DNA of 64,000 bases, from positions 27,619,382 through 27,683,381 of the forward strand of contig NC_084474.1 of assembly GCF_027409185.1 (NCBI RefSeq), given 5' to 3'. The translations under genes were made by a program, and so were the position numbers. Below, in pieces: positions 34,926 to 50,183 of this stretch (positions within the stretch are counted from its first letter, which is position 1; every line of letters begins with the position of its first letter). The notes below the pieces were generated by a model that had not been told where the DNA came from, made no database searches, and saw nothing but the letters and a program-made list of their open reading frames with translations. The stretch is from Cynocephalus volans (taxonomy: Eukaryota > Chordata > Mammalia > Dermoptera > Cynocephalidae).

Positions 34926-36549
34926 ACAAGCACCTCATTTCCCTTCTTCCTGATTCCAGTCCTAAGCAACGACTAATCTAACTTCCATCCTATAGATTTC
35001 CCTATTCTGAACATTCATGTTAATGGAATTATATAGGATGTGGTCTTTCATGACTGGCTTCTTTCACTTAGCTTAATGTTTTCAAGGTCTGTTTATGTCA
35101 TAGTATGTATCAGTTCTTCATTTCTTTTTCTGGCTGAATAATATTGCATTGTATGAATGTGGCACATTTTGTTTCTCTAGTTGTCCATTGATGGACATTT
35201 GGGTTGTTTCAGCTATTTGGCTATTATGAATAATTCTGCTATAAACATTTGTGTGCAAATGTCTGTGCAGTTATGTGTTTTCATTTGTCTTGGGAGTAGA
35301 ATTGCTGGGTCATACGGTAACTCTGTGTTTGAAAAACAGCCAGACTTCCAAAGCAGCTACACCATTTTATGTTCCCACCAGCAGAGTATGAGGATTCTTC
35401 CACATCCTCACCAACACCTTTCTGACTTTTTGATTCTAGAAATGCTAGTAGGTTTGAAATGGTATCACATTGTGGTTTTGATTTGTATTTCCTTGATTAT
35501 TAATTATGTTGAACATCATTTTATGTGTTTATTATTGGCCATTTGTCTATCTTCTCTGGAGAAATATATTTCTATTTGTCTGTTTAGATCCTTTGCCCAT
35601 TTTTAAATTGACTTGCCTTTTTATTATTGACTTGTAAGGACTCTTTATATATTCTAGATACAAGTTCCTTATCAAATGTATGATTTGCAAATATTTGCTC
35701 CCACTTCATGGATTGTCTTTTGACTTTCTTGATGGTATCTTCTCAAACACATAATTTTAATTTTAATGAAGTCCATTTTATCATTTTTTTCTTTTGCTGC
35801 TCATGATTTTGGTGTCATATCCAAAAAGTCCTTTGCCAAATCCAAGGTCATGAAGGTTTATTTCTATGTTTTCTTCTAAGAGTTTTATCTTTATGTTCTT
35901 AAATTTAGATCTTTGATCCATTTTAAGTTAATTTTTATGTATAGTGTAAGATGAGGGTCCAACTTTTTTTTTTTTTTTTGCTTATGGCTATTCAGTTGGT
36001 GGTCTTATCACCATTTTTAGAAAAGACTGTTCTTTCTCCATTGACTGGTCTTGGCACCCTTGTTGAAAATAAGTTGATCACAGATGTATGGGCTTATTTC
36101 TGGATTCTCAATTCTATTCCAGTGGTCCCTATGTCTATCCTTGTGTCAGTATCACACTGTCTTGATTATTGTTGCTTTGTAGTAAGTTTTGAAATTGGGA
36201 AGTGTGATTCCTCCTGGTTTATTGTTCCTTTTCAGGATCGTTTTGATTGTTTTGGGCTTTTTGAAATTCTGTAAGTTTACAATTAGTGTTTCAATTTCTA
36301 CAAAGAAGTTGGCTGGGATTCTGATAGGGATTGCATTGAATCTGTAGATGATTTTGGGGAATATTGCCATTTTAGCAATGTTAAATCTTCTGGTCCATGA
36401 GCACAGGATGTTATTTCATTTATTTAACAATGTTTTATAGCTTTCAGAGTATAATTTTTCACTTCTTTTGTTAAATTTTTTTCTAAGTTTTTTTTTTTTT
36501 TTTTTTGCTGCTATTGTGAATGGAATTGTTTTCTTAATTTCATTTTCAG

Positions 36550-36648
36550 GCTTGCTGGTTAGCTCGGTTGGCTAGAGCAAAGTCTTGTAACACCAAGGTA
36601 AAAGGTTTGGATCCCTGCACTGGCCAGGCACCAAAAAAAAAAAAAAAG
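36550..36648 (+). mobile_element. CYN tRNA-Ile-like SINE monomer, sense
   Basis: The head GCTTGCTGGTTAGCTCGGTT continues to TTGGATCCCTGCACTGGCCA and an A-tail, closely following the full cloverleaf order of tRNA-Ile. The flanking 12-bp duplication TTTCATTTTCAG (36,538-36,549; 36,649-36,660) has one mismatch. Confidence 0.88.
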
Positions 36649-37478
36649 TTTTATTTTCAGATTGTTCATTGCAAGTGTACAGAAATGCAGTTGATTTTTG
36701 TATATTGATCTATATCCTGTAGTCTTGCTGAACTTATATATGTTATAAGAGTTTTTTAGTTTTTCATTTTATTTTATTTATTTTTTGCCTAATGCCATTA
36801 CTAAAACCTTCAGTACAACGCTGAATAGTAGTGAGAGTGGACATCCTTGACTTGTGTCTCATTTTAAGAGAAATCATGCAGTCTTTCATTATTAAGTATG
36901 ATGTTAGCTGTGCATTTTTATAGATGCGCTATCAGACTGAGGAAGTTCTCTCCTATTCCTAGTTAAATGAATGTTTTTATCATGAAGGGGTGAAGGATTT
37001 TTAAAAAATTCTTTTTCTGTGTCTGTGGAGATAATCATGTGAATTTTGGTTTTTATTTTACTTACATGATATATTAATTGATTTTTGGATGTTAAACTAA
37101 CCTTGAATTCCTGGGATAAATCCTACTTGGTCATGGATCTTCTTTTTCATCTCCTGGTACTTTTTTTTATGTGCATGTTGGTGTTCTTAATGGTGTTCCA
37201 CATTTCTGTGAGAGTTTATTTTTCTTCATCCAGTTTTTCCTCTTCTTCAGCTTGCATAATCTTTGATCAATCTATTTCGAAGTTCACTAATTCTTTATTC
37301 TGCCAGTTGAAATATACTGTTAAGCCCCTCTAGCAAATTTTGTATTTCAGTTATTGAACTTTTCAACTCCAGAATATCAATTTGGTTCTGTTTTACAATT
37401 TCTATTTCTTTATTAATATTCTCTGTTTGATATAATATTGTTGATATATATTTTTTTACTTCTTTAATCATGCTTTCT

Positions 37479-37576
37479 GGGCTGGCTGTTTAGTTCAGTT
37501 GGTTAGAGTGCAGCCTTGCAACACCATGGTCAAGGGTTTGGATCCCCATACTGGCCAGCTGCCAAAAAAAAAGTCT
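37479..37576 (+). mobile_element. CYN tRNA-Ile-like SINE monomer, sense
   Basis: It starts GGGCTGGCTGTTTAGTTCAG and ends CATACTGGCCAGCTGCC plus an A-run. It is flanked by the exact 16-bp duplication TTTAATCATGCTTTCT (37,463-37,478; 37,577-37,592). Confidence 0.9.
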
Positions 37577-38115
37577 TTTAATCATGCTTTCTTTTATTTC
37601 TGTGAACATGTTTTTATAATGGCTACTTTGAAATCTTTTTCGGTTAAATCTGACATCTGGTTGCTCTCACAGGCAGTTTGTATTGCCTGCCTTTTTATTA
37701 TTTTTTTCTTCTGGAGAATGGGTCATAATTTTGTGTTTCTTTGCATGCCTTATAATTTTTTGTTGGTAACTGGACATTTTAGATAATATACCTGCTCTGG
37801 GTACTGGTCCCCCTACTCTGGGGCTTTGTTATTGTTATTTGCTTGTTTATCTGTTTAGAGATTGGCTGGATTATTTTAGTAAAGTCTCCCCCTCTGTCCT
37901 TCCTGCTCTGTGTCCCCTACTCCCATAGTGTTAAGCCTCTGATGTTGCTCCTCAGGGAGGCACAGCTTTGAATGACAGCAGCACTGGTAGGGCTCCCTCC
38001 CACTTTTTTTGATATGATGCTGTCCAGATAATGTGGAATCATGGATGTTCTGCTCTCAGTTCAGTTCTTCCTAAACACTGCCCTGTGATACAATGGCAAC
38101 ATTTTTTGCCTTTCA

Positions 38116-40260
38116 CAAATAATAGATGTATTTAGACATAGTTTTTAAAGTCAGCTTGATGACATAATTTCTTTGGTTTAAGATTAAAGTAGCTCAACAG
38201 CTAGCCTTTTAAGTTGTCTCTCAACCTCTGTTTACATTATCATCAATAGCCAAGCCAACAGGTTTGGGCAGTGCAGTTATAAAGTAATAGCAGAGCTCTG
38301 CATGTGTGACCTTACCATACTGGCACTTCACATGGAGCTGCCTGGCTGGTCTAGAGGCAAATCTCAGAAGTGCTGGTCTATGTTACTTGTGATTACTTGG
38401 GATGAATTATGTAGAGGTATGTCTACCAACCTGTGACAGGCAGAGATCCTTCAGTTCCCACTACTAAACAGTGATGTGTAAACAAAATCAGCAGAAGCCA
38501 TTTAGAGCTTTATTATACAGGAAAATGTAAAATTTCTATTTCTATCACAAAATATACTCAAATATCTTAAAGGAATCATGTGTCATTCTCTCTATGAGGG
38601 AAGAGATCCTTTGTCTACATAGGAAGCAAAACTAAGTCTGTTAAGTACTTATAACAAGAAAGGGTTTAAAATAAAAATAATTTGAATAATTTTGGAGATA
38701 TCGATGAGACATAATTCTTGGGTTTTGTAATATACTATCATGCTAATCACTGAGATCTGATTTTTCTATATATTTTACTGGATTTAGATAATCAAATGTC
38801 AAGAAGATTTCCTTCTCTTGGCTATAATATGCAAATACCTATTTGCATCAAATGCCTTATTCTTCCTTTTCATGCTAAGTAGCACTAGGACTGTACAGGG
38901 ACTTGCAAAAGTCTATATAGTAAAAAGTATTCCCAATTTTCAGTTGAAAATGGATTTATTGTTTTGCCAGAATTGTCTTGACAACTGTTTTCTTTTTGGT
39001 AGCAAAGAATGCAAGCTTTTAGCATGGAATTTTTCTTTTCTTTTTTTTTTTTTTTAGCATGGAATTTTTCAAACAGGTTAGGTCCATGCAATATGCAGCT
39101 GAATGCACATTGGGCCAGGTATATTAGGAATTATTTAAAGGACCACTTCTTAGGAAATAACAGCTATTTGAGAAAGAGGGTGGAGAGAGAAAAGGAAAGA
39201 AAAAAAATAAAAAGGAATAATTCTTCTAAGGACGTAGTTCAGTCATGGGATATATGCAGGTGAATATTTTTCCCTTTTGTTGTGAGAAATGTTTAAAAAT
39301 CATATGTGTGGCAGATCATGCATCATGCTTGACCTTGTCATTTTAATCCAATAGTACATAGAAAACAAATGTTTTTTTTCTTTGAAGGTATGGTTATGAC
39401 ATCTTGCAGAATTATTTTCAGTAAGTTAAATTAAAGATAATAAGCTATTTCTTCTTGTTTTGACTACTGTCATTATATAGAGGGGACAGCATTCTGTGGA
39501 CTTGTTTTAATTACCCTATTAGTGTTCACCATGACATCTGGTGGCATTGGTGAGCTCACCTGATGGACCACAAAAAACTCTGAGTTATGAACCCATAATT
39601 GGGTTTCCAATAAACATTTGTCAAAATAATGTATTATTCAAGCCAAAGCCTTCTTTATTTATTCATATAAAAGAGCACTTAACTTTCAACAAAGAATTGC
39701 CTATCATCAAAAACACTCTATAAATGAATCAGATTTATAAAGACATGGTTCGAGAGGGTGACTGCTCAAAGACTACAGCTTATGTTAACTCTTTAGAGGA
39801 CTTGGTGTACTAACTTGTTTTTACTATATTCTTTCATATTTTTAATTTCAAATAATGTATATTTTAACATTCACACTTTAAGTTACTTGTTGCAGAATGA
39901 ATAATGACCTTTAAAAATAATTATTTAATTATCAAACTAGCATGTCTTTATCAGGCATCATTCTATAGCTATTTCAAATTCTGTTAGGACAACATATTTT
40001 TATATATTAGTCAATTTACTTTTAAGTAAGAACAAAAATACAATGACCTCAAACTGCTTTGTAAAGTGGTAAGACTACTGATAATATTCATCTATTTTAC
40101 CTGTCAGCTTGTTAACTGATTACTTTTGTTTCTCCTGTTGGAGTAAATAAGACATGTCATTTATATAGCTTATGTATCTTGGAGACTTCACACTTGTAGA
40201 GTGCATTATTACAAAGCACTTTATGAGGTATTATTTTAAAACTTAGTAGTCACTATTCCC
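38116..40260. other. Low-repeat intergenic island
   Basis: These 2.1 kb lack recognisable L1 or SINE sequence apart from the bare poly-T insertion at 39,021-39,070. I found no exon-like structure. The frames of up to 84 codons show no recognisable protein. Confidence 0.35.
39021..39070 (-). repeat. Poly-T-only insertion flanked by a 15-bp duplication
   Basis: AGCATGGAATTTTTC occurs at 39,021-39,035 and 39,056-39,070. It is separated only by TTTTC and fifteen T (39,036-39,055). This is the footprint expected when L1 machinery reverse-transcribes nothing but a poly-A tail into an antisense position. Confidence 0.7.
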
Positions 40261-40384
40261 TTTATGTTTAAAATATGCATAACATAAAATTTACCATTTT
40301 AACTATTTTTAAGTGTACAGTTCAATGTCATTAAGCACATTCACAATTATACAACTATCAACACTATCCATTTCCTGAACTTTT

Positions 40385-40542
40385 TTTTTTTTTTTGTCTT
40401 TTTCGTGACCAGTAAGGGGATCGCCCCACACCGCGCTCAGCCAGTGAGCGCACCGGCCATTCCTATATAGCATCTGAACCCGTGGCAGGATGTCGCTGTG
40501 CTCCCAGCGCTGCACTCTCTGGAGTGCGCCACGGGGTCGGCC
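40385..40542 (-). mobile_element. CYN SINE, hairpin subtype, antisense
   Basis: It has its poly-T at the left and the GTCTTTTTCGTGACCAGTAA tail in reverse. It is flanked by the exact 13-bp duplication TTCCTGAACTTTT (40,372-40,384; 40,543-40,555). Confidence 0.9.
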
Positions 40543-41228
40543 TTCCTGAACTTTTCTTAAAGAATTTGTCTATTTCATCTAAATGATCAAAATTTTTTTG
40601 CTTAAAATTTTTTTATAATGGTCTTATTTTCTTTTAAGTGCCTGTAGGATCTCAGTGATTTTCTTTCTTTTAATTCAAATATTAGTAATTGTCTTTTTTC
40701 TTTCTCTCTCTCTTTTTTAGCTAGAATTTTTTTCAATTCTATTGAACTTTTCAAAGAACTCTCATATTTTGTAAATTTTTTTCTTTTGTTTGTCTTTTAT
40801 TTTATTGTTTTTTACTTTTATCTTTATTATTTCTTTTCTCCTAATTACTTTGAGTTTAATATGCTGTTCTTTTTCCTAGCTGGATGCTTAGACAATGGAC
40901 TTTTAAACCTTTCTTCTTTTCTAATATACTTAAAGCTATAAATTTCCTTCTAAGCCTTTGCGTTAGATGATCCCGCAAATTTTGATGTGTTGTGTTCTCA
41001 TTTTCCTTTAGTTCAAAATATTTTCTAAGTTCTCTTATGATTTTTTTTCTTTGACTTATGGATTATATAGAAATGTATTGTTCAGTCTCCCCATATTTTG
41101 GAGTATTTCACATATCTTTCCAGTATTAATTTCTATTTTAATTCTATTGGGGTCCCAGAATATAATTTGTGTGATTCTATTTTTGTTAAATTTATTGAAA
41201 CTTGTTTTGTGGTATTAAACTTACTGAG

Positions 41229-41328
41229 ACTAGAGCTGGTTGGTTAGTTCACTTGGTTAGTGTGGTGCTGATAACTCCAGGTTCAAGGGTTCAGATCCTT
41301 GTACAGGCCAGCTGCCAAAAAAAGAGAA
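41229..41328 (+). mobile_element. CYN tRNA-Ile-like SINE monomer, sense
   Basis: The head CTAGAGCTGGTTGGTTAGTT and end GTACAGGCCAGCTGCC plus A-tail are flanked by AAACTTACTGAG (41,217-41,228) and AAATTTACTGAG (41,329-41,340). There is one mismatch in 12. Confidence 0.87.
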
Positions 41329-41606
41329 AAATTTACTGAGGCTCATTTTGTGGCCCAGTGTATTATCTATTTTGGTGAATTTTCCATGTGTATTTGAAAT
41401 GATGTTTATTCTGCTGATGATATGATGCAGTGCTCTGTAAGTGTCAGTGGGGTCAAATTGGTCAATTGTATTAGGTCTTCTTTATCCTTACTGATTTTTT
41501 TCCTACTATTTCTATCAATTATTGAGACAGGAGTGTTGAAATCTGTGACAATAGTGAACTTGTCTATTTCTTTTTTTAGTTGTGTCAGTTTTTGCTTCAT
41601 GTATTT

Positions 41607-43987
<2,381 letters not shown>

Positions 43988-43999
43988 CTTCATGTATTT

Positions 44000-44632
44000 A
44001 AAGCCCTGTTATTAGGTGTCTGCATATTTATGATTATTGTGTCTTTTTGGTGAACTGATCCCTTTATTATTATGAAAAGTTTCTCTCTACTGCTGGTAAC
44101 ATTTTTCTGAAGTCTGCTTTGTCTGATGTTTATATATCTGGCTTTCTTATGAACAGTTTTTGTGTGGCATATCTCTTTTCATTTTTTTATTTTTAACATA
44201 TCCAGTGTCTTTAATGCAAGTTTCTTGTAGACAACATATAGTTGGGTCTTGCTTTTTATTGTCTGCTAGTCTCTGCCTTTTAATTGGAGTCCTTAGACCA
44301 TGTACATTTAATTTATTTTTTTATTATATTTGGGTTTAAATCTACCAATGTGTGTTTTTTTATTTGTACTATCTGTTCTTTGTTCCTTTATTTATTTATA
44401 AATAAATAATTAATAGACTTTATTTTTTAGTACAATTTTAGATTTACAGAATAATTAAACTGATAGTACATAGAATTTCATGTACTCACCCCTCCAGTTT
44501 TCCCTATTATTAACATCTTACGTTAATGTGGCACATTTGTTATAATTAGTGAACCAATATTGATATATTATTATTATTAACTGTAGTCCATATTTTATAT
44601 TAAGGTTCACTCTGTGGAGTATAATTTTATTT
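44000..44632 (-). mobile_element. Old L1, antisense, right part, and adjoining L1 3' UTR
   Basis: The L1 interrupted at 41,606 continues with AAGCCCTGTTATTAGGTGTC and the ORF1/ORF2 junction region to about 44,400. A second L1 3' UTR (TTAGATTTACAGAATAATTA) begins there and is itself interrupted at 44,633. Confidence 0.6.
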
Positions 44633-45028
44633 TTTTATTAGTATATTCATTGTTATGAATCATACTTATTCTTTATGCTCCTTATCCAATCTCACCCCAT
44701 CCTCCTCCCCCTCCCTTCTCTAATAACTGTAGATTTATTCTCTCCTTCTGATAGATTAACTGTTTATCTGTTGATTTGTTGCCTAGTGATCTTTCCAGTA
44801 CTAAGAGAGGTGTGTTCAGGTTCCCCACTATTATTGTATAGCAGATGCTTCTTCTTATTCTGGAGTGTGCTGCCTCAGGGCTCTGGTGGGGTCCTGGGGT
44901 GGCAGCAGGAACAGTGTGCCTGGTTGCAGCTGGGTTCAGCTTCCCGCGGCTCAATGCCGTAGGACCCTGGCAGGGCCCCAGGGTGGCAATGGCAGCATGC
45001 CTGGGTGTGGCTGGGTTTGGCTTGCCCC
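44633..45028 (-). mobile_element. Internally deleted L1 derivative (3' UTR, endonuclease scrap, 5' UTR)
   Basis: The left part is L1 3' UTR (TTATTAGTATATTCATTGTT then CCTCCTCCCC). The middle is about 100 bp of ORF2 endonuclease (44,740-44,840, translating with GNLNTPLLVLERSL). The right part is GC-rich 5'-UTR-like repeats (GGGCCCCAGGGTGGCAATGG). The flanks are two halves of one L1M 3' UTR sharing a TTTTAT duplication remnant. So this arrived as one short composite. Confidence 0.5.
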
Positions 45029-47520
45029 CAGTTTTATGGGTTTTTGACAAATGCATAATGATGTGTATCCACCATTACAGTTTCATACTGAATAGTTCCA
45101 CCAACCTGAAAATCCTCTGTGCTTCACCCATTTATCCCTCTTCTTCCTTCCTCAAAAGCCTTGGTAACCATTGATATTTTTACTGTCGCTGTGGTTTTGC
45201 CTTTTCCAAAGTGTCAAATAGTTGGAATCATACAGTAGATAATTTTTCAGACTGGCTTCTTTCACTTAGCAATAGACATTTAAGATTCCTCCATGTCTTT
45301 TTCTGGCCTGCTACTTCATTTCTTTTTCTTAGTAATATTCCATGGTATGGATGTACCATAGTTTGCTTATTTACCTGCTGAAGGACATCTTGGTTGCTTC
45401 TAGGTTTTGGAAATTATGAATAAATTTGACATAATATTCATGTGAAGGTTTTTGTGTGGGCATACATTTTCAACTCAATTGTGTAAGTAGCTAGGAGTGT
45501 GATTTCTGGATCATATGGTAAGACTATGTTTAGCTTTGTAAGAAAAAACTATTTTAGAACAGTTTTAGTTTTACGCAAAATTGAGCAGATAGTACAGAGT
45601 ATTCCCATATATCCTTGATATGATGTAATGAAAATGGAATGCCCATTACCTTTCCCATATGTTCTGTATACCCTTCCCAAACAGTTTTCCCTATTAATAA
45701 TATCTTACATGATTAGAATGGAGTTGTAGGTTTTGGGGAAGAAGATTACAGAGGAAAAGTGCATTTTCATTACATTGTATCAAGGGCGAATACTACCAAC
45801 ATTATGTATGACTGTTGATGTTGGCTTTGATCACATATTTGAAGAATTGTTCATCAGGTTTCTCCATGGTAAAGGTACTCTTTTTAAAAAATCCCCTTTC
45901 TACACTGTAATATTTAGATGGAAATCATCGTGTGCAGCAAACACTGAAGAAGTGGGGATTATGCTCCCACGCCTTAAGGCAGAGTTTCTACATAATTAGA
46001 GTTTTTCTGCATGGGAGATTTATCTCTTCTCCCCCATTTATTAATATTTTCAATCATTTACTTATATCAGTATGGATTCATGGATGTTTATTTTAAACTT
46101 TAGGTTATAGTCCAACACTATTTGTGTCCAAAATTGTTCCAGTTCTGACCTTGGGGAGCTTTATCACTTGGTTCCTGTGCCCCTTTGATGTACATCCATC
46201 AATGTTTTCTTTATTTTTAATTAAAATTTTCATTTTGAGATAATTATAGATTCACATGCATTTGTAAGAAATAATACAGAGATAGCCTAGGTCCCTTTTA
46301 CCCAGTTTTTCCCAGTAGTAACACCTTGCAAAACTATAGTACAATATCTTAACCTGGTTATTGACATTGATACAGTAAGATACAGAACATTCCCATCAAC
46401 ATAGGGAAGCCTTATGCCACACTTTTACATCTGCTCCCACTTCTGTCCTGCACCTACCCTCTCCTTAACCCCTGACAACCACTAGTTATTCTCCAGTACT
46501 ATAATTTTGTAATTTCAAACATGTTATATAAATGAAATCATACACAACTTTTTGGGATTGTCTTTTTTTTCACTCAGCTTAATTCCCTGATGATTCCGTT
46601 TTATTGCTGAGAAATATTGCATGGCATGTAGGTATCACAGTTTGTTTAACGATTCACCTATTGAAGGTAAATCTGGGTTATTTCCAGTTCGGAACTATGA
46701 TGAATAATGTTGTTATAAACATCCATGTACAGGTTTTTGTATAAATGTAAGTTTCATTTCTCTGAGATAAATGCCCTGAAGTATACTTGCTGGGTCTTAT
46801 GCATTTAGTATTTTCATTTACTAGCTGCATTTTTAGAATTAAAAAATCTGCCAAACAGTACCACTTTACATTCCTCTATCATTTCCCTAGTGAATAATGA
46901 TGTTTAACATCTTTTTATGTGCTATCTCCATCTATGTATCTTCTGTGACATATCTGTTCATGTTTTTTGTCCATGTTTTAAATGGATTATTTGTTTTTTT
47001 GATGGTGAGTTTTGAGAGTACTTCATATATTCTAGATTATGATTCTTTGTTGGATATGTGGTTTCCATCTATTTTCCCCCTATTTATAGCTTTTCTTTGT
47101 GTCTTCTTAAAAGTGTCTTTTATAGAGTTTTAAATTTTTAAGTCCAATTTATCAATTTTTTCTTTTATGGATTGTCTGTTGATATAAAGTCCGAGAACAT
47201 TTTGCCTAGCCTTAGATCCTGAGTTAATTTTTGTGGAAGGTGTGAGACTTAGGTTGAGTTTCTTTCCTCCCCCCCTCCCCGGGTGTCTAATCATTCCAGC
47301 ACCATTTGTTATAGGGGCTACTTTTCCTCCATTCAATTGTTTTTGCAATCTTGTCAAGTCAGTTGGTCATATTTGTGTGGATCTCTTTCAGGGTTCTCTA
47401 TTCTGTTCCTTTGCTCTGTATGTCGATCCCTCTGCTAATAACACACTGTATTGATTATATATAAAGTCTTGAAGTTAGATAGACTGATTCCTCTCCTTCT
47501 TCTCCCTAACCCCCCTTTTC
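45029..47520 (-). mobile_element. Old L1 3' UTR and ORF2 fragments, antisense
   Basis: There are at least three stacked L1M 3' ends. They start near 45,029 (TGACAAATGCATAATGATGT), 45,550 (CAGTTTTAGTTTTACGCAAA) and 46,200 (GAGATAATTATAGATTCACA). The last continues into ORF2 C-terminal sequence to 47,520. The 88-codon frame at 45,733-45,999 falls in a repeat 3' UTR and is not a gene. Confidence 0.65.
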
Positions 47521-47523
47521 TTT

Positions 47524-47611
47524 GATGGCTGGCTTATACGAGGATACAAACACTTAACTTTGGTGTTATCAGCATCGTGCTCTAACCAAGTGAACTAACT
47601 GGCTAGCCCTA
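47524..47611 (-). mobile_element. CYN tRNA-Ile-like SINE monomer, antisense
   Basis: On the minus strand it starts GGGCTAGCCAGTTAGTTCAC and carries GATAACACCAAAGTTAAGTG before a diverged end. No clear duplication was found. Confidence 0.72.
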
Positions 47612-47639
47612 CGTTTTTCTCCTTTTAAAAATTTGTTTT

Positions 47640-48395
47640 AATTATTGTAATTTTTTTGCTTTTCCATATAAATTTTACAATCTTTTCAAAAAGAGCTTAT
47701 TTTTTCAGTTGAAATGTATTGATTGCACATATTGTGAGGGCCACAGTTATACAGAGTTATATTTCAATACATGTATGCAATGTGTGATGATCAAATTAGG
47801 GTAATTAGCATATTAATCATTGTAAAATGTTATCATTTCTTTGTGATGAGAACATTTGATCTCCTCTCTCCTCTAGCCATTTGAGAACATAGAATAAGTT
47901 ATTGTTAATTATAGTTGTCTAGCACTACTATACACCACTAGAACTTATTTTTCCTATCTAGCTGCAATTTTGTGTCCATTAACCAGCCTCTTCCTATCCC
48001 TGCTCCCAATCCCCTTCCCAGCCTCTAGTAATCACAATTCTACTCTCTATTTCTAAAAATTCAACTTATTATTATTTTTAGTTTTCACATATGAGTGAGA
48101 ATATGTGGTACTTATCTATCTTTCTGTGCCTGACTTATTTCACTTAACATAATGTCTTCCAGGCTCATACATATTGTCTCAAATGGCAGGATTACATTCT
48201 TGCTCATGGCTGAGTATATATACCACATTATTTTTATCCATTCACCTGTCATTGGACACCTAGGTTGATTCCGTGTCTTGGCTATTGTGAATAATGCTGT
48301 AGTAAACATGAGAGTGCAGATATCTCTTCAGTATGCCAATTTCCTTTTCTTTTGATAAATGCTCAGAAGTGGAATTGCTAGATCATATGGTAGTT
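47640..48395 (-). mobile_element. L1 3' UTR and ORF2 C-terminus, antisense
   Basis: The 3' UTR (GTTGAAATGTATTGATTGCA, then ATTAGGGTAATTAGCATATT) leads to ORF2 C-terminal sequence. The latter translates on the minus strand as a FTIAKTRNQPRCPMTGEWIK block. It joins endonuclease sequence abruptly at about 48,396, so most of the reverse transcriptase is deleted. Confidence 0.7.
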
Positions 48396-50181
48396 GTGGC
48401 CTAACATGGTCTAGCCTGGAGAATGAGGTGTGTGTTTATGAGAAGAATGTATACTCTGGAGTTGTTGGATGAAATGTTCTCTAAGTGTCTGTCAGGTCCA
48501 TTTGATCTATACTGCAGTTTAAATTCAATGTTTCTTGGTTGACTTTTTTGACTAGAGGATATGTCCAGTGCATAGAGATGGGTGTTAAAGTCCCCAATTA
48601 TTATTGTTTTGGGAGTCTATCTCTCCCTTTTATTTGCTTTATATATCTGGTGCTCTGATGTCATGGGCATATGTATTTACAATTGTTATATCCTCATGAT
48701 GAATTGATGCCTTTAACATTATATAATGCCTTTCTTTGTCTTTCTTATAGATTTAGGTTTAAAATCTATTGTATCTGGTATAAGTATAGCTACTCATGCT
48801 TGTTTTAGGTCTCCATTTGTGTGCTATATCTTCTTTTAATCTCTTCCCTTTGCTCTTAGTCTATGTGTGTCCTTACAGGTGAAATTAATTTCTTGACAGC
48901 AGCATATAGTTGACCAGTCTATATCTATTAAATGGAGAATTTAATTCATTTACATTTAAGGTTGTTTTTGGAAGATGTTTGTTTACTCCTGACATGTTAT
49001 TAATATTTTTATGGCTATTTTATATATCCTTTGTTTCTTTCTTTCTCTTCTATTGTTTTTATTTGCTATTTGGTGGTTTTTGAAGTAACAAGGTATAATT
49101 TTTTTCTCTTTGTTATTTGTGTATCTGCTCTGCCAGTGAGTATTATTCTTTTGTGTGTTATCATGATGGTAGTTTTAGTTCTTTTGCTTCTAGTTATAGA
49201 ACTCCTTTAAGGATTTCTTGTAAGGCTGGTCTAGTGGTAATGAATCCGCTCAGTTTTTGTTTGACTGGAAAAGTCACTATTTCTCCTTCATTTCTGAAGG
49301 ATAGCTTTGTTGGATATAGTATTCTTGGTTGGCAGTATTTTTCTTTCAGCACTTTGAATACATCATTCCACTGTCTTCTGGTATGTAAGGTTTCTGATGA
49401 GAAATCTGTTGTTGGTCTGATGGAGATTCCCTTGTAGGTTAGTTAATGCTTTTCTCTTGCTATTTTAGAATTCTCTCTTTGTCTTTGATTTTTGACAGTT
49501 TGACTACAGTGTAATTCAGAGAGGACCATTCCACGTTAAATCTGTGTGGGGAGTTTTTAGCCTCTTGGATTTGGAATTTCATATCTCTCCCACTACTTGG
49601 AACATTCTAGGTATTATTTTGTTAAATAGGTTTTCCCTTCTCTTCTCCTGGAACACCCAAAATACAGATGCTCGTACTCTTAGAGTTGTTCCATAGATCA
49701 TGTAGTCTTTCTTTATTCTTTCTATTTCTTTCCTTCCTTCCTTCCTTCCTTCCTTCCTTTTTGTTTGACTCAATTATTACAAAAGACCTGTCATTAAGTT
49801 ACAAAATTTTTTCTTCTGCTTGATCTAGCCTGTTGCTTCAGCTGTCATTTTTAATATTTTATTTCATTTCATGAATTCTTCATTTCCAAGATTTTCTGCT
49901 TGGAGATATATCTCTTTGTTGAATTTCTCCTCAACTGATGAATTGTTTTTCTGATTTCATTGTGTTGTTTATCTCTATACTCTTGCATATCATTCAGTTT
50001 TCTTAAGATTATAATTTGAAATTCCTTTACAGGCATTTCATAGATTTCTATGGGTTCTGATAATGGAGAATTATGTAGTCCTCTGGGGGTGTCATATTTT
50101 CTTGTTTTTTCATGTTTCTCATATCCCTGTGTTAATGACTGGGCATCAGAAAATTCACTTCTTTTAATTTTCTGGATTAGC

Positions 50182-50183
<2 letters not shown>

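Larger units (their letters stand above)
34930..38115 (-). mobile_element. Old L1 (L1M-type), antisense, host of two CYN monomers
   Basis: A 3'-UTR-like start (34,930-35,150) leads into ORF2 C-terminal sequence, thumb region (36,152-36,370: [20 protein letters not shown]) and 5'-UTR-like sequence to about 38,115. The reverse transcriptase middle is heavily decayed or deleted, and no long frame survives. Two CYN monomers with their own duplications lie within. Confidence 0.7.
40262..41606 (-). mobile_element. Old L1, antisense, left part
   Basis: L1 3'-UTR-like sequence (ATAACATAAAATTTACCATT and GTACAGTTCAATGTCATTAA) runs from 40,262. L1 ORF2 RT-to-endonuclease sequence continues to 41,606 (41,406-41,618 translates with IDKFTIVTDFNTPVSIIDRN). 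The element is split at CTTCATGTATTT by the RPL22 retrocopy and resumes at 43,988. A CYN copy and a CYN monomer are also inside. Confidence 0.7.

Noticed and set aside
36550..36648. A tRNA-Ile gene
   Set aside because: The sequence follows tRNA-Ile order, but it has an A-tail, a target duplication and several substitutions in the stems. It is a SINE monomer, like the copies at 37,479 and 41,229.
45733..45999. 88-codon frame as a small gene
   Set aside because: The nucleotide sequence is a common mammalian L1-type 3' UTR segment in antisense, found in many genomic places.
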